A DNA stretch of 30,411 nt from IMG/VR virus record IMGVR_UViG_3300027836_000027, positions 1 through 30,411 of that record. The stretch is one strand, 5' to 3'. Shown in pieces: positions 13,601 through 20,847 of the stretch (position 1 is its first letter; each line of letters begins with the position of its first letter). The notes under the pieces are model-generated. The model searched no databases, was not told where the DNA came from, and saw only the letters and a list, made by a program, of their open reading frames with translations. The position numbers were made by a program, and so were the translations under genes. Origin of the DNA: a virus.

Positions 13601-14446
13601 CCAAACCGGATCACCGGCTGTTGCGGCTGATGTGTCCAATCCTGCCAATAATCCAAATGTCACACATTTAACCAAAGCATTTGTTGCGCCACCTGTTTCA
13701 AGTAAACCAAACGTTTTTGAACTCAATGCCTCTGTTGTATTTGATGCAGCCGAAACAATGATATTTGTTCCATTGGCTGATGATACATATACGGCTGCAC
13801 CTTTGGCCAATGTTTGCCCTAATTTGACTTCATTTTTTGTCTGTGTGGCAAAATTATCAATCCATTCAGTATTATAGTCCGTTGCGTTAATTTTAGCCAA
13901 AATTTGGCCTGTTGTTCCGCCTATTGGTAAACCACCGGTAATTGTTGGAAACGTTGCAATTGATCCATCACCACGAATGTATTGTGAAATCGTACCGGTT
14001 GGATTATTAAATTTGGCATTTAATGCCGTTTGTAAATCCGTTTGATTGGATAATGTTCCGGTAATATTGCCCCAAACGGCTGATGTTCCTGCAATAGTCC
14101 ATGATCTATTTGCTGATAAATCATAGGTTGTTCCATTGATTGTCAATGTCCGGGCATTTGTCACCGGTGTAAACCCTAATGCGGCAATGATTTGTGAACT
14201 TGTTATGGATGTTAAATAGGTATTTGCATCCAATGATCCATCCGCCTTTAAAAATTGCGTTGCTAATCCGTTGGTGACCTTGTATTTGTTTGCTCTTAAA
14301 AAGCCATTTGAATCAATAAAAACATTTGATCCCCCACCAAATCCATCTGTGATTTGCTTTTCGCTTGCTGTGAGGATGTCATTGTCGATTGTTTTCAACA
14401 ATGCTTTGTATGTTTCGGCTACTAAATTACCGGTTAATGATGCCAT
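10700..14446 (-). CDS. Tail fiber with C-terminal S74 intramolecular chaperone
   Basis: At 1248 aa this is the largest gene and probably the receptor-binding fiber. The N-terminal part and shaft are Gly/Ser/Thr/Asn-rich with many short repeats (GxFLRANKYKVTNGL, KFDV or KLDVNGTGRF, GNIGI or GNLGIGT), typical of trimeric beta-helical fibers. Residues about 575-665 and 1070-1160 are diverged copies of one module (both contain LSGDFGxxYT, KGIN, GFIGxVHN and AWK). The C-terminal 86 residues match the peptidase S74 chaperone: SDSRLKK with the Ser1163/Lys1168 dyad, GYFAQDAQEFMP, LSYREVHTAKIARLE and a coiled coil. S74 domains trimerise and then cut themselves off the mature fiber, which here would be just before Ser1163. 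Confidence 0.93.
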   Translation of the reverse strand: MASLTGNLVAETYKALLKTIDNDILTASEKQITDGFGGGSNVFIDSNGFLRANKYKVTNGLATQFLKADGSLDANTYLTSITSSQIIAALGFTPVTNARTLTINGTTYDLSANRSWTIAGTSAVWGNITGTLSNQTDLQTALNAKFNNPTGTISQYIRGDGSIATFPTITGGLPIGGTTGQILAKINATDYNTEWIDNFATQTKNEVKLGQTLAKGAAVYVSSANGTNIIVSAASNTTEALSSKTFGLLETGGATNALVKCVTFGLLAGLDTSAATAGDPVWLGVNGALIFGLANKPFAPAHLVYIGVVTRVQQNNGEIFVNVQNGFELKELHDVAVQTPSNNDGLFYESATSLWKNKSIATVLGYTPQAQLNGTGFVKASGTTISYDNSTYLTTGDAASTYQRLDKMVSNLLASSTEYPNSNAVLAKLALKADAANPVFTGDMTISGIAPKLYFTDTDNNPDYTIFVDSGYFYIYDQTAGATKFQITPSGNAINAGTLTSASFIKSGGTSSQYLMADGSVSALIVNPVTGSGTINYLPKWTSASGLGNSAITDNGTDVSLISRSLLVSGIGSVQGYALSGDFGPNYTIGFGVGMPGTSPNKGINIGYNNVLDFGFIGVVHNSTAWKLLVLQPIGGNVGIGTNSDAGFRFDVSGTGRYSGQLTLNNNILFSSASETKIGWGGITTAGAPNPLIYSDNNFLAINSKAGSRLYFNFDNTNASSFVDFFAGKVTIDKNGASTFASSITAEGRIQVRGGGAGTTEGGYLINNVGDGSSRRWLLLNDYNVFGDFAILQSTTQTGSTYTAPFYINANGNIGINSLSTNIAGYGGAKVITIQASIQPIIELVGSTYNAGDVYGGGAISFRNTSAAVGLIGAENKITNQGELVFYTNNGTTFAKRMTIDPNGNLGIGTASPSGQLSGTKGLSIVNATNAALGLSNGTNNWLNYLAGTQYRFWNNSSSEIIVMHLNGNISIGSSTTDAGYKLDVNGTGRFTTNVNIGTYLSLGTGSGKFLAVGGAVTAGSSADLLMYNTGGNLIFWATGAVGLSIAGTSGTATFSNSIFVNSTATILYSGLSGDFGAGYTVGLGVGYSSSVSKGINMGWSTAFDMGFIGTVHNGQAWKSLSIVPIAGSLLVGMASDTGEKLQVQGAGKFTGSVTATSFFESSDSRLKKLIDGSAQIAGIENLQAKLYEKNGKIEFGYFAQDAQEFMPYSVEKNMDGFLTLSYREVHTAKIARLEQRVAELEKQLNAA

Positions 14447-14472
14447 TTTCTGCCTGCTTTATTTTATGCAAG

Positions 14473-14922
14473 TTAAAAAATAATCAGCCTTGTTTTTATG
14501 AACACGTAACCGATAATGATGATTGATTCAAACATGATGGTAATAATGGCCCATAATGGAACAACGTTTGTGACAATCTTTTTGTATTCAACCTTTGTAT
14601 TGTCCGATTTTGACAATTGGTATTTGGATTTGTACACAGATTCAATTGAATCAATGTCAATTTTGGCCTCAATTCTGCCACGTGTTGAACGCAATGTGAT
14701 TGATCCCTGTGGTATTATAAATTTTGAATAAAAGTCCGTTAAAATGCCCAAAGAATCGCACGGATTTTCGATGATAATTGAATCCCGGATGGCCTTTGTT
14801 TTGTAAATCACATCCGATGTGTGGATGGTATCATATTTAACAATGGTTGATTCTTTGATAATTGTCTTTGATGGTTTGCAACTTGCAAACAAAATGATGG
14901 CAATGATTAGGTATTTTTTCAT
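14473..14922 (-). CDS. Candidate u-spanin (lipoprotein with C-terminal membrane anchor)
   Basis: This 149-aa protein has a lipoprotein-type signal at its N-terminus (MKKYLIIAIILFASC, Cys15 as the lipidation site) and one transmembrane helix at its C-terminus (about residues 119-143, VVPLWAIITIMFESIIIIGY). The predicted periplasmic part between them is about 100 residues. An N-terminal lipid plus a C-terminal inner-membrane helix is the defining layout of unimolecular spanins such as phage T1 gp11. These join the inner and outer membranes in the last step of Gram-negative lysis. It lies directly after the endolysin. The Phe at -3 of the lipobox is not ideal. Family assignment is by topology and context only. 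Confidence 0.75.
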   Translation of the reverse strand: MKKYLIIAIILFASCKPSKTIIKESTIVKYDTIHTSDVIYKTKAIRDSIIIENPCDSLGILTDFYSKFIIPQGSITLRSTRGRIEAKIDIDSIESVYKSKYQLSKSDNTKVEYKKIVTNVVPLWAIITIMFESIIIIGYVFIKTRLIIF

Positions 14923-14933
14923 TTTTGTATTAT

Positions 14934-14975
14934 TTAATGTTGGTTATATTTTACATTAACCCCACTTTTTGTCAA
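14934..14975 (-). promoter_or_regulatory. Inverted repeat and sigma70-like boxes before the u-spanin
   Basis: TTAATGT (14934-14940) and ACATTAA (14953-14959) form a 7-bp inverted repeat with a 12-nt centre. Overlapping it, the minus strand reads TTGACA (14975-14970), 16 nt, then TAAAAT (14953-14948), close to an E. coli-type promoter. Bacteroidetes rarely use that type, so either signal may be fortuitous. The 69-nt gap holds no gene. Confidence 0.3.
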
Positions 14976-14991
14976 TTATGATGGATATATC

Positions 14992-15480
14992 CTACAAAAT
15001 CACGTAACCCTGTGAATCTACTTTTTTGGCATTCCACAATGCAAAATATTGCGATGGTGTTTTTCCAAATGCTTTTTGAAAATGTGGCATATCAGGAAAT
15101 TTTTTCCAATCGCCACCCCATTCCCAACCGTACTTTTTAAACACCGCCACAACCTCCATCCAATCCGCTTTGCCATCAGAATCAAAATCCTTTTTAACAT
15201 CCCATGAAACCGCTTTGCCATCAATTAAAACAATATCAATTGCCAATCCGTAATTGTGTAAACTTAAACCCGGCTTTGCCTTTGAAACAATTACACCCGG
15301 CTTTGTTCTGCCCTGTGCATAAATTGCCTCCTGCTCTTTAAATGTGCGCAATGTGTGACTAAATCTGCAAAATGCTTTGCCTCTTAATGAGTCGCATATT
15401 TCATCATATATTGCGACAACCTCTGCACGCAATTTTGGGTGCATTAATTGAATCCGATCTAATGTTGTTTGATCTTTCAT
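14992..15480 (-). CDS. Endolysin, peptidase M15 family (D,D- or L-Ala-D-Glu peptidase)
   Basis: This 162-aa enzyme cuts peptide bonds in peptidoglycan to release progeny. The zinc site of the M15/VanY-like family is visible: SLHNYGLAIDI (His75 and Asp82) and DMPHFQ (His133), with the preceding WEWGGDWKKF block seen in L-alanyl-D-glutamate endopeptidases. An acidic DFDSDGKADW segment (98-107) resembles a calcium-binding loop. There is no signal peptide, so export depends on the holin-like protein encoded just upstream, whose stop overlaps this ATG by one base. The exact bond cleaved cannot be decided by eye. Confidence 0.94.
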   Translation of the reverse strand: MKDQTTLDRIQLMHPKLRAEVVAIYDEICDSLRGKAFCRFSHTLRTFKEQEAIYAQGRTKPGVIVSKAKPGLSLHNYGLAIDIVLIDGKAVSWDVKKDFDSDGKADWMEVVAVFKKYGWEWGGDWKKFPDMPHFQKAFGKTPSQYFALWNAKKVDSQGYVIL

Positions 15481-15767
15481 TATTCCTGTTCCGGCTTCTT
15501 TTTTACCGGTTTGCCATGCTTTAATTTATGGTTTTCCTCACGTAGATTTTCAATTTCAACGGTCAATTCATCAACCTTTTTGCTTAATTGATCGACTTTG
15601 GCCTCCAACTTTTCATTCATTTGCGTTACCATGTCAATCACACGTTGGGAATTTTCTAATTGTATTGTACTGATGTCCGCATTTTCTTTGCGTTTCCCTA
15701 ATATCCACGATATAAATGCCGTGACTGATGATGATGCTAGGCCAATAATGGCATCCCTTAATTCCAT
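15480..15767 (-). CDS. Holin-like membrane protein with coiled coil (95 aa)
   Basis: One N-terminal transmembrane helix (IIGLASSSVTAFISWILG, about residues 7-24) is followed by basic KRKEN and a long coiled coil (RVIDMVTQMNEKLEAKVDQLSKKVDELTVEIENLREENHKL). The C-terminus is Lys-rich. It directly precedes the endolysin and shares one base with it, the normal place of a holin. Single-span holins with coiled tails exist, but a membrane tether or antiholin is possible. The lysis role is inferred from position and topology. Confidence 0.7.
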   Translation of the reverse strand: MELRDAIIGLASSSVTAFISWILGKRKENADISTIQLENSQRVIDMVTQMNEKLEAKVDQLSKKVDELTVEIENLREENHKLKHGKPVKKKPEQE

Positions 15768-15769
15768 TT

Positions 15770-16210
15770 TTAAATTGTCTGTTGGATTTTATTACTGATT
15801 TCTACAATGCCACGAAAATATGTGTGATCACGTTCATCATCCACCATGTATGTCGATGATTCTTTCACGCAGGTAAATACATTGAATCCATCCGCAGAAA
15901 GGTCAAAATATCCATTTGATCGTGTTCTAATTAATTCTAAAATTCTATTGATTGCACTATTAGCTGTAATTTCACCGCCTGAATCTGATTGGAAACGTGT
16001 TACCACTTCAATTCGTGTGATTGTTTCGGTGATAAATGATGACTGATTGAAATCTGTTTCATCAGATGAAACGGAATAAACCAAAATATACGGAAACGAT
16101 GCCGCAGATGGAACACGGTTATAAACACCAAATGTCACACCGCCAATCACCACGTTATTTGTCAAACGTGTAATGATCGCCTTGCGAATGAATTGTATCG
16201 GTTCTAACAT
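15770..16210 (-). CDS. Tail completion/terminator protein (DUF3168-like)
   Basis: The 146-aa protein has the size, position and pattern of DUF3168 tail terminator proteins: an N-terminal helix (PIQFIRKAIITRL), FPYILVYSVSSDE, a beta strand ETITRIEVVTRFQS, a helix (SAINRILELIRT) and a C-terminal strand (TYFRGIVEIS). Such proteins cap the tail tube and join it to the head. It lies directly after the HK97 gp10-like gene and its start overlaps that stop as TAATG. The fold assignment is by pattern only. Confidence 0.75.
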   Translation of the reverse strand: MLEPIQFIRKAIITRLTNNVVIGGVTFGVYNRVPSAASFPYILVYSVSSDETDFNQSSFITETITRIEVVTRFQSDSGGEITANSAINRILELIRTRSNGYFDLSADGFNVFTCVKESSTYMVDDERDHTYFRGIVEISNKIQQTI

Positions 16211-16656
16211 TATTTCGTTAATTGTTTAATTTTTGTTTCTAATCTGTCTGTCAAATTACCTAATTCCTTTCGCAAATTTGTAAAGAAAAACGGCCGTGCC
16301 GGCAAATTCACTTCCTTAATTCCTCTGCCTTTAAATTGTGCCGCATAACTTGCAGGAAATCCCAACTTTGTCAAATGGCTTAAATCAACCTTTCTGCCTG
16401 TTCCAAATTCAACATATGGTGCATATGGTGCTTTTGAAAAAACAACAACCGTATTTTCATTTTGCCTTTCAAATCCGGTTTGAAGCCTCAAATTACCGGT
16501 GTGATGCCGGGCATCTGTTTTCATTCCGGCAACAGCATCCGTTGCCGCTTTAACTAATTGATTTGACAATTCCTGTTTGGATAATTTACCCAAATCAGCA
16601 ATTTTTTTTTGTAAATCTGACAATTGTTTTGGATCAACTCCGCTATTTTTTGCCAT
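16210..16656 (-). CDS. HK97 gp10-like tail completion protein
   Basis: The block APYAPYVEFGTGRK (residues about 77-90) followed near the C-terminus by LPARPFFF is the signature of HK97 gp10-like/minor capsid-tail joining proteins. The 148-aa length is typical. The N-terminus is helical (DLQKKIADLGKLSKQELSNQLVKAA). It acts at the head-tail interface late in assembly. Its start overlaps the stop of the connector gene upstream (TAATG type) and it is followed by the DUF3168-like gene, the canonical order. Confidence 0.88.
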   Translation of the reverse strand: MAKNSGVDPKQLSDLQKKIADLGKLSKQELSNQLVKAATDAVAGMKTDARHHTGNLRLQTGFERQNENTVVVFSKAPYAPYVEFGTGRKVDLSHLTKLGFPASYAAQFKGRGIKEVNLPARPFFFTNLRKELGNLTDRLETKIKQLTK

Positions 16657-17000
16657 TATCCTGCAATTTTAGTGGCTGTCATTTTAACCCAAAAATTCTC
16701 AAACGTTTGAAAATTGGAATTAATCCGATATAATGCCGCAAATCCTTCTACACTCAATACATCCTCATTGGCAATCAAATCAGCCGTTTCCTTTCTGATC
16801 GTGATTTCTATTTCTGTGGACAATAAACGGATGCCCATCTTTTCATCAATGGCACCCTTTGTTTCCTGAACACGGCACCATACAGTGTCGATTGTAATGT
16901 AACCGCCCGGTGTTGTGCCACCAAATCCATCTGATGTGCGTGCCAAACGTTTGATCAAAATACGTTGTTTCAATAAAGATGCCGTGTTCCCTGATGCCAT
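16656..17000 (-). CDS. Head-tail joining protein (head closure, SPP1 gp16-like)
   Basis: This 114-aa beta-rich protein fits the phage head-tail joining family: LLKQRILIKRLARTSDGFGG, VWCRVQETKG, IEITIRKETADLIANEDVLSV, YRINSNF, then a C-terminal strand. These small barrel proteins plug the connector after packaging. It lies between the gp6-like adaptor and gp10-like genes with one-base overlaps on both sides. Confidence 0.85.
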   Translation of the reverse strand: MASGNTASLLKQRILIKRLARTSDGFGGTTPGGYITIDTVWCRVQETKGAIDEKMGIRLLSTEIEITIRKETADLIANEDVLSVEGFAALYRINSNFQTFENFWVKMTATKIAG

Positions 17001-17509
17001 TATATAAATACTGATTTTAATCCATCCAATAATTTTGCCGATGCACTTGGAACATCATTCACGGTCATGCCGGTAACGAAATCCGTTCTATTATCGTAAT
17101 ATGTCGAAACCATCATCAATAATGCCTGCTTTAAAATGCCATCATTCATTCCGGATGTAATAAAATCGATTTTAATGTTTGATCCTAATGGCCCAATTTC
17201 AACAATCGGATCACCTAAACCATACACGGTAAATGGCACCGAAATATTTTTGACCGTAACTGCATCAACAGATGCCACAGGGCCAAATGGCACATCAATA
17301 AACCCATCATTTGAAAAATCCAAATAATAGGTGCGATCCTTTGCAATTATATCACGACTCATGTAGTTTTCAGCCGCTGTGTGTGCCGCTTCAATCATCA
17401 AATCAATCAATGTATCATCAGCATTTGTATCAATACGGATGTAATTCTTTGCATCTGTACGTGAAATGATTGGAACCCCAATCACATCATTAATTTTTAT
17501 TTGCCGCAT
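17000..17509 (-). CDS. Head-tail adaptor protein (gp6-like)
   Basis: The 169-aa protein matches gp6/gp15-like connectors: an N-terminal helical part with TDAKNYIRIDTNADDTLIDLMIEAAHTAAENYM, a beta insertion (RTYYLDFSNDGFIDVPFGPVASVDAVTV) and a C-terminal helix (ILKQALLMMVSTYYDNR). It docks below the portal. The ATG at 17509 lies 20 bp inside the 3' end of the 90-aa gene, so translation is coupled. Confidence 0.87.
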   Translation of the reverse strand: MRQIKINDVIGVPIISRTDAKNYIRIDTNADDTLIDLMIEAAHTAAENYMSRDIIAKDRTYYLDFSNDGFIDVPFGPVASVDAVTVKNISVPFTVYGLGDPIVEIGPLGSNIKIDFITSGMNDGILKQALLMMVSTYYDNRTDFVTGMTVNDVPSASAKLLDGLKSVFI

Positions 17510-17762
17510 TCTTTTTTGGTTTGTGTCCTATGTGTCCGTAGATCATTTTTTGTTCCTTTGTTTCAACCTCTACGGCCTCCACTTTGGTTTCAATTTCAAT
17601 AGCCTCCACAATTGTTTCAGCAATCTCTGCCTCTGCTTTGATTGCATAATTGTGTGCTAAATAATGTCTTTCAACATCAGCCGAAACCGTAACGATTTCA
17701 CCGGCTTTGTGGTATCCTGTTTTATTATCGAATACCGTTTTTCTCATTAAAACTTTGCCCAT
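17490..17762 (-). CDS. Small virion-region protein (90 aa)
   Basis: I chose ATG 17762 (MGKVLMRKTVFDNKTGYHKAG). The longer start at 17807 lies inside the terminator hairpin. The first 45 residues resemble short phage proteins placed between capsid and connector genes (a strand pair with YHKAGEIVTVSADVERHYLAHNYA). The rest is an Ala/Glu/Val-rich repetitive segment (AEAEIAETIVEAIEIETKVE...) and a basic tail. It may be a decoration or connector accessory. No named family is claimed. Confidence 0.75.
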   Translation of the reverse strand: MGKVLMRKTVFDNKTGYHKAGEIVTVSADVERHYLAHNYAIKAEAEIAETIVEAIEIETKVEAVEVETKEQKMIYGHIGHKPKKNAANKN

Positions 17763-17781
17763 TATTGTGCTATTTTTTGAA

Positions 17782-17789
17782 CAAATATA
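17782..17789 (-). promoter_or_regulatory. Candidate -7 box TATATTTG after the capsid terminator
   Basis: TATATTTG on the minus strand sits just after the terminator stem and 20 nt before the 90-aa gene start. A TTTG lies upstream at a short spacing (15 nt). It would restart transcription of the connector genes. Confidence 0.45.
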
Positions 17790-17791
17790 AA

Positions 17792-17826
17792 AAGAAAAGC
17801 CACCCAAAATTTAGGTGGCTTTTCTT
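17792..17826 (-). terminator. Strong terminator after the major capsid gene
   Basis: A perfect 13-bp stem (AAGAAAAGCCACC with GGTGGCTTTTCTT) with a 9-nt loop is followed on the minus strand by TTTATATTT. It begins 21 nt after the capsid stop. It should limit read-through into the connector genes and stabilise capsid mRNA. Confidence 0.9.
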
Positions 17827-17846
17827 AATTTGGAATTGTATTAAAA

Positions 17847-19043
17847 TTAAACTCCGATTGCAGCGATGTCCGTTGCAAATACACCCTTAACGATTGCTAA
17901 TGGTGCGTAGTTAGTTAATGCAATACGCTCAACCAAACGAACGGTCACGAAACCATCACGAACGTTTGTTCCATCCTCACGGAAAAACTCTAATGAAAGG
18001 TTTTCACGTACCCATAATTGAGTAGCCATTGCGAAATTACCAACCATATACGTTCCTGCTGTGATCGCTGTGTTTTGAACAACCGGAATCCCTTGGAATT
18101 GTGGTTGTAAACCTGCGTAAACCTGATCTTTCAAATACTCATTTGTTGTTGACTTCAACAATAAGATTTTTGCAAAATCTGTTGGGTTTAACATAATGTA
18201 ATCAGGACGGTAATTAACCAATGCCAATTGGTTGATTGCTACTGTCAAAACATCAAATTGATTTGCTGCTGTGATTGCATCTGCAAATGCACCTGCTGCA
18301 AACGCTGTTGCACCTGATGTTGAAATACCGCTGATGTTCGGTGCTGTACCGTTACCATATAATAATTGTGCATCTTCAACAGTTAACAATTTCTCAGGAG
18401 CACGTGCCGCCAAATATGATGTTAATTGTGGGGTGTCTGCTAACATTTCCTCAGAAATACGGAAATAAGTACCGATTTTCTGAACGTTTGCATCAAATGC
18501 TGTCAAATCGAAATCTGATTCAGTAAATGTTGCGCCCTGTGCTGTTGCTGCTGCACCGTTGTCATACGCTGTTTCACGTACATAACGAACAACATCAGAA
18601 TTTGTTGAACCCTGTGCCAATAATTGACGAACGTGAACAGGACGTGTTGGATCGTACTTGATACCCGGAACGTATTGTGCCGGAATAACCTCACCTGTGA
18701 AATTGTTCGCCACAGTCATATCGCCTGCCTTGATCTCAAATTTAGCTGAACGGCTGTTGCCATTTACCAAACCATCTAATGCACCCTTTGTGATACCATC
18801 AATCAAAGATTGTTTGAATGATTGTGCGTTTGCTCCTGATGCTGTTTTCTTTGCTGCAACTTCCGCTGCATCAATACGGCTGTGGATTTCTGTGAATTTA
18901 GTTTCTAAATTCTTGATTTCGGATTTTAATAATTCATCCGCTTTTCCTGTTGCTGATGCAACTGCTTGGCCTTCCGCTTTTGCGATACGGCTGTCAATAG
19001 CTGAATTTAATTCATCTAATTGATTTTTGATTTCTTCTGTCAT
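17847..19043 (-). CDS. Major capsid protein, HK97 fold
   Basis: The 398-aa protein has the full HK97-type layout. About 100 N-terminal residues form a charged coiled-coil delta domain (NQLDELNSAIDSRIAKAEGQ, LETKFTEIHSRIDAAEVAAK) that acts as scaffold and is removed by the prohead protease. The mature part follows (TGEVIPAQYVPGIKYDP, RPVHVRQLL, YVRETAYDNGAAATAQG, FRISEEMLADTPQL, DAQLLYGNGTAPNISGI, NYRPDYIMLNPTDFAKI, GIPVVQNTAITAGTYMVGNF, FVTVRLVERIAL). The cleavage point is near residue 100 by analogy. It lies 1 bp after the protease gene and is closed by a strong terminator. Confidence 0.95.
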   Translation of the reverse strand: MTEEIKNQLDELNSAIDSRIAKAEGQAVASATGKADELLKSEIKNLETKFTEIHSRIDAAEVAAKKTASGANAQSFKQSLIDGITKGALDGLVNGNSRSAKFEIKAGDMTVANNFTGEVIPAQYVPGIKYDPTRPVHVRQLLAQGSTNSDVVRYVRETAYDNGAAATAQGATFTESDFDLTAFDANVQKIGTYFRISEEMLADTPQLTSYLAARAPEKLLTVEDAQLLYGNGTAPNISGISTSGATAFAAGAFADAITAANQFDVLTVAINQLALVNYRPDYIMLNPTDFAKILLLKSTTNEYLKDQVYAGLQPQFQGIPVVQNTAITAGTYMVGNFAMATQLWVRENLSLEFFREDGTNVRDGFVTVRLVERIALTNYAPLAIVKGVFATDIAAIGV

Positions 19044-19044
19044 C

Positions 19045-19728
19045 TTATTTTGACTTAATTTGTTTGTTTAAATATGAAAATATTTCGGAAATCTCCATCT
19101 GTTTAACTTCCGGCACGGTGACAATTTCTGCCGGCCGTGTGGTAACATCAATAAACAATGATTTCAATTTCATCAACTCACTCTCAATTGCGTATCCCAA
19201 TTCATCAGATACGTTTTCTTTTTTGATCATTTTTGCCAACACATCGAAACGTTTTGCCAATAATTCCTGATCTATTTCACCCTTTGCATCTGTAATCAAT
19301 GCCATTGGGTTTGCGGCTAATGTAACACACGAAATTTCGTATAACTTCACCTCTTTTAATTCACGCACACCATCCTGTCTGTAATTCTTTACAATTGGCA
19401 TAATACCAACGGAATTTTCCGTAATCACACCGTTTTTCATCAACAACAAAATATCTTCACCCATTCTTGTTTTCGGAACTTCCGCAACAAAATACAATCC
19501 TTTTGCATCTTCACGTAATTCATTGAATTTACCTAATGGCTGATCAATTCTGTGTTGGTTGCAATACCTTACACGTGATCCGTTTTCAGATAATGTTTTG
19601 GTATATGCACCCGGCAAAATGATGTCATTGTCTGAATCAATGTTGCCAAATATTGAACCGTAACCGGACACGATGCCGTTTACATCATCTATGTCATCAA
19701 TCCCAATGGATGTTTGTTTGTAAATCAT
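19045..19728 (-). CDS. HK97-family prohead protease
   Basis: This 227-aa serine protease (S78 family) removes the capsid delta domain. Visible marks are GIVSGYGSIFGNIDSDND, His59 in NQHRIDQPLGK, Ser106 in ITENSVGIMP, and YEISCVTLAANPMA (130-143). I chose ATG 19728 (MIYKQTSIG). The upstream TTG start would read through the 24-bp element. The C-terminal 60 residues are helical and probably self-cleaved or scaffold-binding. The gene is preceded by the second copy of the duplicated element at 16 nt, suggesting a transcription start for the protease-capsid pair. Confidence 0.93.
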   Translation of the reverse strand: MIYKQTSIGIDDIDDVNGIVSGYGSIFGNIDSDNDIILPGAYTKTLSENGSRVRYCNQHRIDQPLGKFNELREDAKGLYFVAEVPKTRMGEDILLLMKNGVITENSVGIMPIVKNYRQDGVRELKEVKLYEISCVTLAANPMALITDAKGEIDQELLAKRFDVLAKMIKKENVSDELGYAIESELMKLKSLFIDVTTRPAEIVTVPEVKQMEISEIFSYLNKQIKSK

Positions 19729-19744
19729 AACCTTTCTTTTGCTC

Positions 19745-19768
19745 AAAATTAGTCAAATAGCTAATTAG
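19745..19768 (-). promoter_or_regulatory. Duplicated 24-bp dyad element, copy B
   Basis: It is identical to 3352-3375 except for one central base and sits the same 16 nt before the start codon of the prohead protease. It contains the same AATTAG-N8-CTAATT dyad. It is probably a promoter or operator controlling the protease-capsid unit. Confidence 0.75.
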
Positions 19769-19791
19769 AAAACCGAACGTAAAAATTAATT

Positions 19792-20844
19792 TTATCCGTC
19801 AATGTTTTCCCCTGCCACAATTGCACCTGTTGTTCCTGTAATTACATCTGCACCAATAATGGCATCAATTACGGTTGCCTGTGCAATACCAAATCCAATG
19901 TCTGTGATTGGCGCACCAATTGTGTTTGCGCCTTCTTTTGGCAATACAATCATTGAACAACGGCAATTGATTACGTTAGATGCTGATCCATTAGGATCGC
20001 CCGGCCTTTGTAATGACTCACCACCAACCGAAAATTTACTATTAAATGGCACAACCTGTCCATTGGCTTCACGATGTGCATCACGAACACGTGCATCAAA
20101 TCCTGATCTCCACGTTTTTGTTAAATCCTGACCGGCAAACAAATTGACCGCTGCCTGTTCTGTTGCATAATTGGCTGCGTTTGTTGCCTCCGTTCTAACA
20201 ATCCTGCGTGCCTGATAATCTGCTAAACCATCAAATTTTTGGCGCAACATCTTTGATTGCACCTTTTCACCGGCTGATTGGAAAATAGGATCGGACATAA
20301 ATTGGCGAATTGTATTTGTCAATGTTGCCTGTGCTGTGGATGAAACCATTGTCACCCTTTGTCCTGCTACCTGTCGGCCCATAAACGCAAATGCATTGCG
20401 CCAAATAGATTGCATATTGGCCGGATCGGCTTTTGGCATATATTTCTGAACGTTTTTCGAATACCAATTGGCGAATTGCAAACCGATTTTGGAATACATC
20501 CCCTCATACATATCAATGTATTTGGCATCCTGAAAAAATCCCTGTGCTGTGGCTTGTGTCATTTGCCCAACCCTCAAATAAAGGTCAATGGCATCATTGT
20601 ATTCGGCCTTGTAAAACTCTGTAAAATCACGAACGGATGTGCGTTCCGCTTTCTCTAATTGGTTTTCAAAATCATTCTCCCAATCTTTCTGCGCCTTTGT
20701 TTCTTTCTGTGGATCAAACAATGTGCTACAAACCGCAACACGCTGTTCAATGGTATCAAAATCATTGATAATATTAGGATCAATGACACAACGGCCCATA
20801 AAATCATTCCGGCTTTCACCTTCCTGTGGATTTGGCAACGGCAT
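19792..20844 (-). CDS. Mu F-like head morphogenesis protein
   Basis: The 350-aa protein combines an N-terminal phage motif with two cysteines (RCVIDPNIINDFDTIEQRVAVC, Cys19 to Cys39, after MPLPNPQEGES) with a Mu protein F-like domain at about 200-300. The latter has RIVRTEATNAANYATEQAA (214-232), WRSGFDARVRDAH (245-257), NGQ, RPGDP and VINCRC (291-296). Such proteins are minor head components that associate with the portal. The last 50 residues are Ala/Ile/Gly-rich. It lies between portal and protease, the usual order, starting 3 bp after the portal stop. Confidence 0.9.
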   Translation of the reverse strand: MPLPNPQEGESRNDFMGRCVIDPNIINDFDTIEQRVAVCSTLFDPQKETKAQKDWENDFENQLEKAERTSVRDFTEFYKAEYNDAIDLYLRVGQMTQATAQGFFQDAKYIDMYEGMYSKIGLQFANWYSKNVQKYMPKADPANMQSIWRNAFAFMGRQVAGQRVTMVSSTAQATLTNTIRQFMSDPIFQSAGEKVQSKMLRQKFDGLADYQARRIVRTEATNAANYATEQAAVNLFAGQDLTKTWRSGFDARVRDAHREANGQVVPFNSKFSVGGESLQRPGDPNGSASNVINCRCSMIVLPKEGANTIGAPITDIGFGIAQATVIDAIIGADVITGTTGAIVAGENIDG

Positions 20845-20847
20845 AAA

